Part shown: positions 5,884 through 12,189 of the stretch, piece after piece | How positions within the stretch are numbered: position 1 is the first letter of the stretch | Layout: every line of letters begins with the position of its first letter | Source of the DNA: Alphaproteobacteria bacterium | GTDB taxonomy: Bacteria > Pseudomonadota > Alphaproteobacteria > Rs-D84 | Direction of reading: 5' to 3' | DNA: 12,189 nucleotides | NCBI GenBank assembly: GCA_017383325.1 | Contig: JAFNYG010000076.1 | Coordinates: forward strand, 1 to 12,189 | Position numbers and translations under genes: made by a program | Notes under the pieces: generated by a model | The model's input: the letters and a program-made list of their open reading frames with translations, nothing else | The model's database searches: none | What the model was told of the DNA's origin: nothing

Positions 5884-6438
5884 TTATTGTCTGTTAGAAT
5901 ATTCCTCGATTCCGCGCAACACCGCCCCCAGCGTCTTGCGCAAATTTTCATCATGTGTCTGAACCGTTATATCCGCCAATGCATATGTCGCATACCGCTC
6001 ATCAATCAACTGCTGCAAAATTTTACGACTGTCCGTATTCAATAATTGAGGTCGCGTATCACGCACCCCCGTACGCTTTACCAACAAATCCAAATCCGCC
6101 CGCAACCAGACCGACAAAGCACGTTCCAAAACCATTTCACGCACAGCAGGAGTTATAAAAGCCCCCTCGCCCGTAGAAATAACTTTCAACGCAGGCGGCG
6201 TGTCCAACAAACGCTGTATCACCCGCTGCTCTACACGTCGAAACTCCTCTTCTCCATACAAAGAAAAAATATCAACCACGCTGCAACCTGCCGCTGCCTC
6301 AATCTCTTTATCAGAATCAACAAACGGTATACCCAAGCGCCGTGCCAAGGCACGCCCAACACTGGTCTTACCTGCCCCCATCAAGCCAACCATAACAACC
6401 GGCCGGTCTATAAAATCATCTTTTGCATTACGTTTCAT
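5884..6438 (-). CDS. aroK: Shikimate kinase
   Basis: Phosphorylates shikimate at O3 with ATP in the chorismate (aromatic amino acid) pathway; cytoplasmic. With the ATG at 6438 it has 184 residues, normal for the family. The Walker A motif is GLMGAGKTS (18-26). DSD (41-43), FRRVE (66-70) and the lid VRDTRPQLL (125-133) are present, as is the late ERYATYALADITV. The substrate-site glycine triplet reads STGEGAF (88-94), with Glu in place of the middle Gly of the usual GGG, which is an oddity. The in-frame ATG at 6486 would add 16 hydrophobic residues unlike the family, and it lies upstream of the predicted promoter, so I reject it. There is no Shine-Dalgarno sequence at 6438; the mRNA is probably leaderless. 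It heads an operon with mscL; aroB, its frequent partner, is absent here. Confidence 0.94.
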   Translation of the reverse strand: MKRNAKDDFIDRPVVMVGLMGAGKTSVGRALARRLGIPFVDSDKEIEAAAGCSVVDIFSLYGEEEFRRVEQRVIQRLLDTPPALKVISTGEGAFITPAVREMVLERALSVWLRADLDLLVKRTGVRDTRPQLLNTDSRKILQQLIDERYATYALADITVQTHDENLRKTLGAVLRGIEEYSNRQ

Positions 6439-6445
6439 GACATAT

Positions 6446-6473
6446 ATCATATCAAAAATCATAAAACTCTCAA
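6446..6473 (-). promoter_or_regulatory. Predicted aroK promoter giving a leaderless transcript
   Basis: On the minus strand, TTGAGA (6468-6473, 5/6 match) is followed after 16 bases by TATGAT (6446-6451, 5/6), which is preceded by TG in the extended -10 form TGATATGAT. Only seven bases separate the -10 box from the ATG at 6438, so the expected start coincides with the start codon. Confidence 0.7.
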
Positions 6474-6511
6474 TAAAAAACCACATTACGATTTTATCAC
6501 TGGGATTTTTA

Positions 6512-6520
6512 TGCTATAAT
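6512..6520 (+). promoter_or_regulatory. Extended -10 promoter of the beta-barrel gene
   Basis: TGCTATAAT contains a perfect TATAAT (6515-6520) preceded by TG one base away, the extended -10 form, which can compensate for the poor -35 region (TTTTAT at 6492-6497). Start is expected near 6527, leaving a leader of about 34 bases. Confidence 0.65.
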
Positions 6521-6531
6521 AACAGCAACAG

Positions 6532-6540
6532 TCCCAGGGA
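6532..6540. promoter_or_regulatory. Palindrome in the leader of the beta-barrel gene, possible operator
   Basis: TCCCAGGGA is a perfect TCCC-A-GGGA palindrome just after the predicted transcription start. Its left half also forms an inverted repeat with CTGGGA at 6500-6505, so the two sites flank the -10 box. No known regulator is assigned. Confidence 0.35.
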
Positions 6541-6560
6541 TTTAACAAGAGAGAGCAACC

Positions 6561-7658
6561 ATGAAACATTCTACAATTTTAAACATTTCTTTATTTACAT
6601 TGATTGGAATGTCTGGCGCAAACGCCGCGACAAACGCCCACATTTTCTCGAACTCTATCGTGGCGCACAGCATCGCATCAACCCAGCACACAATAATTCA
6701 AAACGCATTCGATTTATTTTCTGGTTCCACGCGCAGCACAACATTCTCCTCCATGCAACACACAGATCAGCCCCCCACCCATCCCACAGCAACATACGGC
6801 CGCGCCCCAATGTACGGTTCCGCCCCAATGTATGGCGAATTTAATGACGACGGCCGCGCAGGGCGCAGCGGTGGAGACACATTCAATGCGAACGCCGCCC
6901 TCAGTAACATATGGATAAACTGGCAACACCTGGGTGACAGCATTACATTTGACAATTTTGCACACCTGGACTCCAACATTAACATATACACACTGGGGCT
7001 GGCCGGCGGCCAATCTAAAATCGCAGACACCCTATCTAAGTGGGGCATATACACAGGCTTTATCGACAGTGAACAACACAACCCAGAAATCGCAATAGAT
7101 TCCCAGGGCGGCTATCTTGGAATATACAACGGCAACACATTCGGAAACTTTGGCCTATACGCAACATTAAACGGCGGCGTACTTAACAATTCAACCGACA
7201 CAATACATGGCACAGATGAACATTCCACTTTCTGGGCCGGCGGTGCAATTCACGCAAAATACGACGTCGCGCTAGATCGCACACTTACATTACAACCTGG
7301 CCTGACCATGGGCTATACATGGATACACGGCGAAGACTACACATCTGCATCTGGCGACATTTTAAAGAATGACACATTTGGCATGTTCGAAGTAACCCCT
7401 GCTCTACGTATGATAAAGCACATATCAAACAACTGGTTTGGTGCACTGAACCTCAGATACGTAATGATATTCGACAATGGCGGCGACACAACCATCAACA
7501 GCAATCCATTTACATCCCCTGAATCCGGCAACTTTGTAGAATACACAATATCGCTGGAAAAATCTGTTGCGAATTTTAATATTTCCGCCAATCTTGGACG
7601 TCGCGACAGCAATCATTTTGGCTGGATTGGCAACATAAACATAAAATATATATTTTAG
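6561..7658 (+). CDS. Exported outer-membrane beta-barrel protein, autotransporter-barrel-like
   Basis: A 365-residue protein with a signal peptide (about 1-22, cleaved after ANA). A Ser/Thr/His-rich linker (23-107) follows, containing the direct repeat APMYG (82-86 and 88-92; an 18-base DNA repeat, CGCCCCAATGTA at 6803 and 6821). From about 108 on, the chain alternates short polar and aromatic strands (GGYLGIYNGNTFGNFGLYATL, split here for length as GGYLGIYN and FGLYATL; later FGALNLRYVMIF) and ends in IKYIF. That terminal aromatic residue is the usual outer-membrane insertion signal. The roughly 260-residue barrel matches autotransporter beta-domains in size and pattern, but the passenger is nearly absent. 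The ATG at 6561 has AGAGAGAG upstream. It has its own extended -10 promoter and a shared terminator. The barrel call is solid; the specific role is unknown. Confidence 0.85.
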   Translation: MKHSTILNISLFTLIGMSGANAATNAHIFSNSIVAHSIASTQHTIIQNAFDLFSGSTRSTTFSSMQHTDQPPTHPTATYGRAPMYGSAPMYGEFNDDGRAGRSGGDTFNANAALSNIWINWQHLGDSITFDNFAHLDSNINIYTLGLAGGQSKIADTLSKWGIYTGFIDSEQHNPEIAIDSQGGYLGIYNGNTFGNFGLYATLNGGVLNNSTDTIHGTDEHSTFWAGGAIHAKYDVALDRTLTLQPGLTMGYTWIHGEDYTSASGDILKNDTFGMFEVTPALRMIKHISNNWFGALNLRYVMIFDNGGDTTINSNPFTSPESGNFVEYTISLEKSVANFNISANLGRRDSNHFGWIGNINIKYIF

Positions 7659-7660
7659 AC

Positions 7661-7696
7661 AAAAAAAAAGAACCGCGTCTTCGCGGTTCTTTTTTA
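7661..7696. terminator. Bidirectional intrinsic terminator between the beta-barrel gene and ppiD
   Basis: AGAACCGCG (7669-7677) pairs perfectly with CGCGGTTCT (7682-7690) around TCTT. Nine A residues lie before it (7661-7669) and a T-run after it (7690-7695), so it can work in both directions. Confidence 0.92.
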
Positions 7697-7697
7697 A

Positions 7698-9110
7698 TTA
7701 ATTTTGAAAGAAACGATTGAATACTTTTTCGTTTACCTCTATTGGATATTCACGCATCAGGAACGAATTATAGTCATCCGTCACGCCAGACTTAGACAAA
7801 TTCTGCACTTCCTTGCGTAAATCATCCATCTTTTTTGATTCAACTGTTGGGTTTATTGTTTCGTTAACCCCCAGAACATAAAATACCCCATCTGATGCCA
7901 CGATGGTCTTGTCACCAACCGCACCACGAAACGCCGCGACCAACACATCCATTGGCGCCCCATCTGTCCGCGATACAGTCACCGACTTAACACCCGCCAA
8001 ATTACCACCATCTTTCCAGTCAACCAGCATTTCATTTGCACGAACATAGGCCATTTTTTTCTGTTCTGCCTGCACCCAATCATTCACCAACGATTTTTTC
8101 ACAGATTCAAATTCTGCAGAATGCTGTGGCACAATTTTATCCACACGAACAAACACGAAACCATCTTTGGTTTCAATCATTTCGCTTTCCAGTCCTTCGT
8201 CCATGTCGAATATTTTTGCAACCATAGAATCCGTCAACAACTTGTCCACAGGCCGCTTGTCCTGACTAAATTCCCCCAGTTTTACATACTTTGCGCCATG
8301 TTTATTGGCCGCGTCTTGCATTGTTTCGCCGGCAATAATATCATCTTCGACCTTTACTGCGACCGCATATCCTTCGTCATATTTATCCGGCAAACTCATT
8401 TCCGCAGGCACAAAAACGTACGAAACAGCACGTGTTTCAGGCACAATTTTTGGATTTTGCTTGTAAAATTCCCGCAACTGTTCATCCCCAGGCGCCCCAA
8501 CCTTAAAATCATCGTATTTTACCACGGCATATTCAATACCGCGACGCGAATATCTGGCATCATAGGCCGCCTTGACCGCGAATTCAGGCACAGGAACCGG
8601 CATCCCCACCGCCCCCAAAACCATCGCACGCAAAACATTACCGCGCAAAACATCTGCGAACTGCGCCTCGGAATACCCTGAATTATTCAACACGGTATCG
8701 AACGCCAACGTAGAAAATTCACCATTCACCTGAAATTCTGGGAATTCGCGAATTTCGTGCGCAATCCGTCTATCGCTGACAACAAACCCCAAATCATCGG
8801 CACGATTTTCAGCCATCTGTTGCCCCGCCATCTTGGTCAAGACCTGCTGGGCGAACGCATTCTGGGCCGCCACGTCAGCATACAGCGCACGTTGTTCATC
8901 ACGTGACATCTGGGCCAACTGCCGCGATTTTTCCAAATTAAATTCCTGGGCAGAAATTTCTGTATTCCCAACACGAACCAAAGTATTATCATTGGCCGCA
9001 CTGCCGAAAATCCATTCTGCGACACCCCAACCAACGAACGAAAATGCCAAAATTCCAATTAAAATTTTGGCAACCGGTTTTTCCGAAGCATTTCTTAAAT
9101 ATTCTAGCAT
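7698..9110 (-). CDS. ppiD: PpiD/SurA-N-type membrane-anchored periplasmic folding factor
   Basis: A 470-residue protein anchored in the inner membrane by one N-terminal helix (about 13-36, AKILIGILAFSFVGWGV), with the rest in the periplasm. The start MLEYLRNASEKPVAKIL is typical of PpiD. A SurA-N-like chaperone region spans about 43-190; NGEFSTLAFDTVLNNSGYSE and the following FADVLRGNVLRAM are its hallmark. A parvulin-like segment (about 225-345) is poorly conserved, so prolyl isomerase activity is doubtful, as it is for E. coli PpiD. It is shorter than the 623-residue E. coli protein. It probably helps newly secreted proteins, including outer-membrane proteins such as its neighbour, fold after SecYEG. 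The start is fixed by AAGGGG just upstream. It is divergent from tpiA. Confidence 0.87.
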   Translation of the reverse strand: MLEYLRNASEKPVAKILIGILAFSFVGWGVAEWIFGSAANDNTLVRVGNTEISAQEFNLEKSRQLAQMSRDEQRALYADVAAQNAFAQQVLTKMAGQQMAENRADDLGFVVSDRRIAHEIREFPEFQVNGEFSTLAFDTVLNNSGYSEAQFADVLRGNVLRAMVLGAVGMPVPVPEFAVKAAYDARYSRRGIEYAVVKYDDFKVGAPGDEQLREFYKQNPKIVPETRAVSYVFVPAEMSLPDKYDEGYAVAVKVEDDIIAGETMQDAANKHGAKYVKLGEFSQDKRPVDKLLTDSMVAKIFDMDEGLESEMIETKDGFVFVRVDKIVPQHSAEFESVKKSLVNDWVQAEQKKMAYVRANEMLVDWKDGGNLAGVKSVTVSRTDGAPMDVLVAAFRGAVGDKTIVASDGVFYVLGVNETINPTVESKKMDDLRKEVQNLSKSGVTDDYNSFLMREYPIEVNEKVFNRFFQN

Positions 9111-9121
9111 TTATTCCCCTT

Positions 9122-9149
9122 TTGCGATACCATAGCAAAACGATATAAT
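9122..9149 (+). promoter_or_regulatory. Predicted tpiA promoter
   Basis: TTGCGA (9122-9127, 4/6) is followed after 16 bases by a perfect TATAAT (9144-9149). The start is expected near 9156, giving a leader of about 23 bases that contains the AAAAAAGGGG ribosome binding site. Confidence 0.65.
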
Positions 9150-9158
9150 AAAATGCAA
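9129..9158 (-). promoter_or_regulatory. Possible ppiD promoter, interleaved with that of tpiA
   Basis: On the minus strand, TTGCAT (9153-9158) lies 18 bases before TATGGT (9129-9134), which is part of an extended -10 TGCTATGGT. Its elements enclose the tpiA -10 box, and its start (near 9122) falls on the tpiA -35 box. Confidence 0.45.
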
Positions 9159-9178
9159 TCAAAAAAGGGGAAATTTCA

Positions 9179-9883
9179 ATGAAAATTATTGCTGGCAACT
9201 GGAAAATGAACGGCACACGCGCCGATTTAGACGTAATGTTGGACGCACTGGAACGCGTCGACACAAATAACGCCATTATTTTATGTGTTCCACACACAAT
9301 GCTGCGCCACGGTACAACAAATACGTCTATTGGCGCCCAGAACGTCAGCCGCCACGATCATGGCGCATACACGGGCCAAATCTCTGCAAAAATGGTTGCC
9401 GACACAGGCGCAAAATACACTATTGTTGGCCACAGCGAATGCCGCGAATACTTGGGCGACACAAATAAAACCGTTCATCAGAAAGCAACCCAGGCATTAA
9501 ACAATGGACTGATTCCAATCATATGCGTTGGTGAAACAATGATCGAAAAACAGGCGGGCCGCACAATGGAAATAATTGAAACGGGTATCCGCGAATGCAT
9601 TCCTTCGGAACTTGCTGCAAATGTTGTTATTGCGTACGAACCACGCTGGGCCATTGGCGCCGGTCTAACCCCAACACGCGAAGAAATCGCAAGCGCTCAT
9701 ACATTAATTGCCAACACATTGGCTGACATGGGCCTGGCTGGCACACCAATTTTGTACGGCGCATCGGTCAAAGGCAGCAATGCCGCTGAAATCATGTCTA
9801 TCCCGAACGTAGATGGCGTATTAGTCGGGGGTGCATCCTTGAAAAGCGACGATTTTATACCTATAATAACCAGCGTAAAATAA
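9179..9883 (+). CDS. tpiA: Triosephosphate isomerase
   Basis: Interconverts dihydroxyacetone phosphate and glyceraldehyde 3-phosphate in glycolysis and gluconeogenesis; cytoplasmic (beta/alpha)8 barrel. It has 234 residues, slightly short of the usual 250. N7 and K9 are in AGNWKMNG, the electrophile H85 is in IVGHSECRE, the catalytic base E154 is in AYEPRWAIGAG, and the flexible loop 6 is present (AIGAGLTPT). The phosphate-binding GG is in LVGGASLK. Deviations from the common motifs are HSECRE for HSERR and YGASVK for YGGSVK; the catalytic residues are intact. The start has AAGGGG with a nine-base spacer. It is divergent from ppiD; grpE follows on the same strand. Confidence 0.97.
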   Translation: MKIIAGNWKMNGTRADLDVMLDALERVDTNNAIILCVPHTMLRHGTTNTSIGAQNVSRHDHGAYTGQISAKMVADTGAKYTIVGHSECREYLGDTNKTVHQKATQALNNGLIPIICVGETMIEKQAGRTMEIIETGIRECIPSELAANVVIAYEPRWAIGAGLTPTREEIASAHTLIANTLADMGLAGTPILYGASVKGSNAAEIMSIPNVDGVLVGGASLKSDDFIPIITSVK

Positions 9884-9914
9884 ATATATGATACAAAAAA
9901 ATGGAACACATATT

Positions 9915-10424
9915 ATGAATAAAGATAAAGAAGTAAAAATAGAATCCGTATCTGTGGACGACACACCGACCACCGATACAAACGCCGATAAAACGAATCC
10001 AGAAATTGAAAAACTGGCCGCACAACTGACCGAAATGAATGACAAATACCTGCGCATGGCGGCCGAACTGGAAAACACACGCCGTCGCGCTGCGCTGGAC
10101 GCAGAATCACGCGCACGCACGCGCGCCATGTCGGTGGCTGAAAAAATACTGCCTGTTATGGATGCGGTTGATGCCGCATTAAAGCACACGCCTGATGATG
10201 CCGGCATCCAATCAATGGCACGCGCACTGGAATCTGCATTCGCACAAATCGGAATCACAAAAATAGAATCCGTTGGCGAACAATTGAATCCAATGTTTCA
10301 CAATGCCATCCAGGTCATTGAATGCGCCGACAAACCTACCAACACCATTGTCGAAGAAATGCAAACTGGTTACATGTTCGGCGACACAGTTCTGCGCACC
10401 GCAATGGTAGTCGTTGCAAAATAA
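9915..10424 (+). CDS. grpE: GrpE, nucleotide exchange factor of DnaK
   Basis: Releases ADP from DnaK to drive the Hsp70 chaperone cycle; a cytoplasmic dimer. It has 169 residues from the ATG at 9915. An acidic disordered head (1-30) is followed by the long coiled-coil helix (about 29-80, EIEKLAAQLTEMNDKYLRMA), a four-helix region, and the C-terminal beta domain with the family signature GYMFGDTVLRTAMVVVAK (152-169). An in-frame ATG at 9888 is possible, but it has no ribosome binding site; the 9915 start has only a weak GGA nine bases upstream, so the choice is uncertain. It follows tpiA by 31 bases with no promoter or terminator seen between, so it probably depends on tpiA transcription. dnaK, dnaJ and hrcA are not in the window. 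Confidence 0.93.
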   Translation: MNKDKEVKIESVSVDDTPTTDTNADKTNPEIEKLAAQLTEMNDKYLRMAAELENTRRRAALDAESRARTRAMSVAEKILPVMDAVDAALKHTPDDAGIQSMARALESAFAQIGITKIESVGEQLNPMFHNAIQVIECADKPTNTIVEEMQTGYMFGDTVLRTAMVVVAK

Positions 10425-10431
10425 TCAAAAC

Positions 10432-10466
10432 AAAAAAACATCCTGCAAACACAGGATGTTTTTTTA
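10432..10466. terminator. Bidirectional intrinsic terminator between grpE and prfA
   Basis: ACATCCTG (10438-10445) pairs with CAGGATGT (10452-10459) around a six-base loop. It is flanked by an A-run (10432-10438) and a T-run (10459-10465), so it can end both transcripts. Confidence 0.9.
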
Positions 10467-10477
10467 CACCACAAAAA

Positions 10478-11542
10478 CTATTCCATATTCGCCAATTGTT
10501 CCAATTGATCCGCCGTAATCAGCGCATCAATCATCTCATCCAGCCCCGCCCCACCGGCCAAAATATCATCCAACTTATACAATGTCAGCTTAATACGATG
10601 ATCGGTCACACGCTGTTCTGGGAAATTATAGGTACGAATTTTTTCACTGCGATCACCCGAACCAACCATGGATTTACGCGAAGCATTGCTGGCGCTTTCC
10701 TGTTCCATACGTTGTTTTTCATACAGTTTTGAACGCAACACCGCCATCGCCGCCATTTTATTTTGCAATTGCGAACGCTCATTCTGGCACGTCACAACAA
10801 TCCCGGTTGGAAAGTGCGTAATACGTATCGCACTGTCTGTCTTATTAACGTGTTGACCGCCGGCCCCCGACGCACGGAAAATATCAATACGAATATCCTT
10901 ATCTTCAATCACAACGTCGATATCCTTGGCTTCGGGCATAACAGCAACGGATGCCGCACTGGTATGAATACGCCCGCCTGCCTCGGTCTCGGGCACACGC
11001 TGCACACGATGAATCCCAGATTCAAACTTCATACGACCATACGCGCCCGCGCCATCAATTTTAAATACAATTTCTTTATACCCGCGCAGTGACGTTGCAT
11101 TTTCCTCGATAACCTCAACCTTCCACCCCTGGCGCAACGCATACGATTTGTACTGATTATACAAGTCCCCTGCAAATAATGCAGATTCCTCGCCACCAAC
11201 ACCCGCGCGAATTTCCATAATCACACTGTTATCATCGGCCGCATCACGTGGCAACAGCGCAATCTGCAGGCTTTTTTCGATTTCCGGCAAACGATGATTC
11301 AATTCGTGCAGCTGTTCATTCGCAATATCGCGCAATTCTGCATCCCCCATCATTTCTTCGGCGTCTTTGATACCAACAACCGTCTGAAAATATTCTGCAA
11401 TCAACGGCAAAATTTCATTTAACCGCGAATATTCTTTGGACAGCTTAGTCAACTCATCGCCCGAAACCGCACCCGAATTCATCTGCGCCTCGATTTCAGA
11501 TGCACGCATTTGAATATCTCTCAACTTCTGTTCCACTATCAT
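10478..11542 (-). CDS. prfA: Peptide chain release factor 1
   Basis: Recognises UAA and UAG stop codons in the ribosomal A site and triggers peptide release. It has 354 residues, typical of RF1. The catalytic GGQ is at 228-230 (ASGAGGQHVNKTDSA). The stop-codon-reading PxT motif of RF1 is PET (184-186, RVPETEAGGRIHTSA), which distinguishes it from RF2 (SPF). GVGGEESALFAGDL (115-128) is the conserved class I release factor segment. The start has GGGGTG seven bases upstream, inside the end of hisS. Only two bases separate it from the hisS stop, so the two are co-transcribed and probably translationally coupled. prmC, which often follows prfA, is not here; a terminator follows instead. Confidence 0.97.
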   Translation of the reverse strand: MIVEQKLRDIQMRASEIEAQMNSGAVSGDELTKLSKEYSRLNEILPLIAEYFQTVVGIKDAEEMMGDAELRDIANEQLHELNHRLPEIEKSLQIALLPRDAADDNSVIMEIRAGVGGEESALFAGDLYNQYKSYALRQGWKVEVIEENATSLRGYKEIVFKIDGAGAYGRMKFESGIHRVQRVPETEAGGRIHTSAASVAVMPEAKDIDVVIEDKDIRIDIFRASGAGGQHVNKTDSAIRITHFPTGIVVTCQNERSQLQNKMAAMAVLRSKLYEKQRMEQESASNASRKSMVGSGDRSEKIRTYNFPEQRVTDHRIKLTLYKLDDILAGGAGLDEMIDALITADQLEQLANME

Positions 11543-11544
11543 AA

Positions 11545-12189
11545 TTATTCACCCCGCATAAATTTTATTGCATCCGCAATCGACAGACTCTGCTGTTCCC
11601 CTGTTGTCATGTCTTTTAGTGCAACAACCTGATTTTTTACTTCATCTTCGCCAACAATCATGCTGTATTTAGCCTTGATTTTATCAGCGTACTCAATTTG
11701 ATTTTTAAACTTTTTTCCGGCATCCAAATACGCAACCGACGCAATATTTTCGTCACGCAACGCATTCAAAACAGACACCGCATAGCCTAAATTATCCACC
11801 CCCATACACAGCACAGAAACATCCACCGACGATTCAAATCGCGACAAATCAATCGCCCCCGATTCCATCAGCGCAACAAATATGCGCGAAAATCCGATTG
11901 CCGCACCAACACCAATTATCCGGGTCTTGCTGAATTTGCCTGCCAGATCCGCATATCGACCGCCACCGGCCGCCGTCCCCAATTCTGGATGTTTTAACAA
12001 TTTAAACTCAAAGACCAATCCGGTATAGTACGCCAACCCACGTGTAATCGACAAATCGATTTCCGCATTTTTTACACCAAACAATTCTAATGTTTTCATA
12101 AAATCGTTTAACTCTGCAACGGCTGCATCCAACCTGTCAGATTTGTTCAAGAATTCTGAATATCCATTTGTAAACACAGATTTAATTTG
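11545..12189 (-). CDS. hisS: Histidyl-tRNA synthetase, C-terminal part (5' end outside window)
   Basis: The last 214 residues of HisRS, which charges tRNA-His; a class II synthetase. The frame is open to the window edge beyond the GTG at 12177, so that codon is internal. Visible parts are the histidine-binding motif RGLAYYTGLVFE (50-61 of the visible part), GGGRYADLAGKF, and motif 3 in VGAAIGFSRI (94-103), whose arginine contacts ATP. The anticodon-binding domain follows (about 122-214, VDVSVLCMG... to IADAIKFMRGE). The wording RGLAYYTG and AAIGFSRI differs a little from E. coli HisRS, compatible with a divergent alphaproteobacterial type. Its stop is two bases before prfA. Confidence 0.95.
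   Translation of the reverse strand, partial: QIKSVFTNGYSEFLNKSDRLDAAVAELNDFMKTLELFGVKNAEIDLSITRGLAYYTGLVFEFKLLKHPELGTAAGGGRYADLAGKFSKTRIIGVGAAIGFSRIFVALMESGAIDLSRFESSVDVSVLCMGVDNLGYAVSVLNALRDENIASVAYLDAGKKFKNQIEYADKIKAKYSMIVGEDEVKNQVVALKDMTTGEQQSLSIADAIKFMRGE

Noticed and set aside
6439..6486. Longer aroK start at 6486
   Set aside because: The extra 16 residues do not fit the family, have no ribosome binding site, and lie upstream of the predicted promoter.
1..12189. Genetic code change with TGA read as tryptophan
   Set aside because: All genes translate full length without in-frame TGA, so every tryptophan is TGG. In a reassigned genome some would be TGA.

Overview
This 12.2 kb window looks like a stretch of a compact, A+T-rich, Gram-negative genome, most likely an alphaproteobacterium, perhaps a reduced or host/gut-associated lineage. 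The reasons are a signal-peptide-bearing outer-membrane beta-barrel protein, an inner-membrane-anchored PpiD-type folding factor divergent from tpiA (an order I recall from Alphaproteobacteria), a hisS-prfA pair, and very short gaps between genes. This taxonomic call is inference from gene content and order; no marker gene was searched.

Layout: the 3' end of an unrecognised gene (+, 1-258) converges on leuS (-). Divergent from leuS is a small two-helix membrane protein (+, 2851-3183), which converges on tlyA (-, rRNA 2'-O-methyltransferase). Divergent from tlyA is a cysteine-rich hypothetical protein (+, 4031-4465). An unusually large gap (4466-5297) follows. It holds a GC-rich hairpin and 4.3 tandem copies of a 62-67 bp unit that creates a repeated palindrome at each junction. 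Then come an aroK-mscL operon (-), a divergent outer-membrane beta-barrel gene (+, 6561-7658), ppiD (-), a divergent tpiA-grpE pair (+), and a hisS-prfA operon (-) that runs off the right edge.

Most genes are housekeeping: translation (leuS, hisS, prfA, tlyA), protein folding (grpE, ppiD), central metabolism (tpiA, aroK) and osmotic protection (mscL). Four of the five convergent gene pairs are separated by a single compact hairpin with an A-run on one side and a T-run on the other, so it can end transcription in both directions. The fifth pair has the repeat-filled gap instead, and that gap is the most unusual region in the window.

The regulatory signals divide into two kinds. leuS, both hypotheticals, mscL, the beta-barrel gene, ppiD, tpiA and prfA have purine-rich ribosome binding sites. 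tlyA and aroK have none, and instead have promoter -10 boxes 6-9 bases from the start codon, predicting leaderless mRNAs. The + strand has an evident excess of A and C over T and G, including in non-coding DNA, which suggests a consistent replication-strand bias. All 13 stop codons visible are TAA (11) or TAG (2). I found no mobile element, CRISPR array, tRNA or rRNA.
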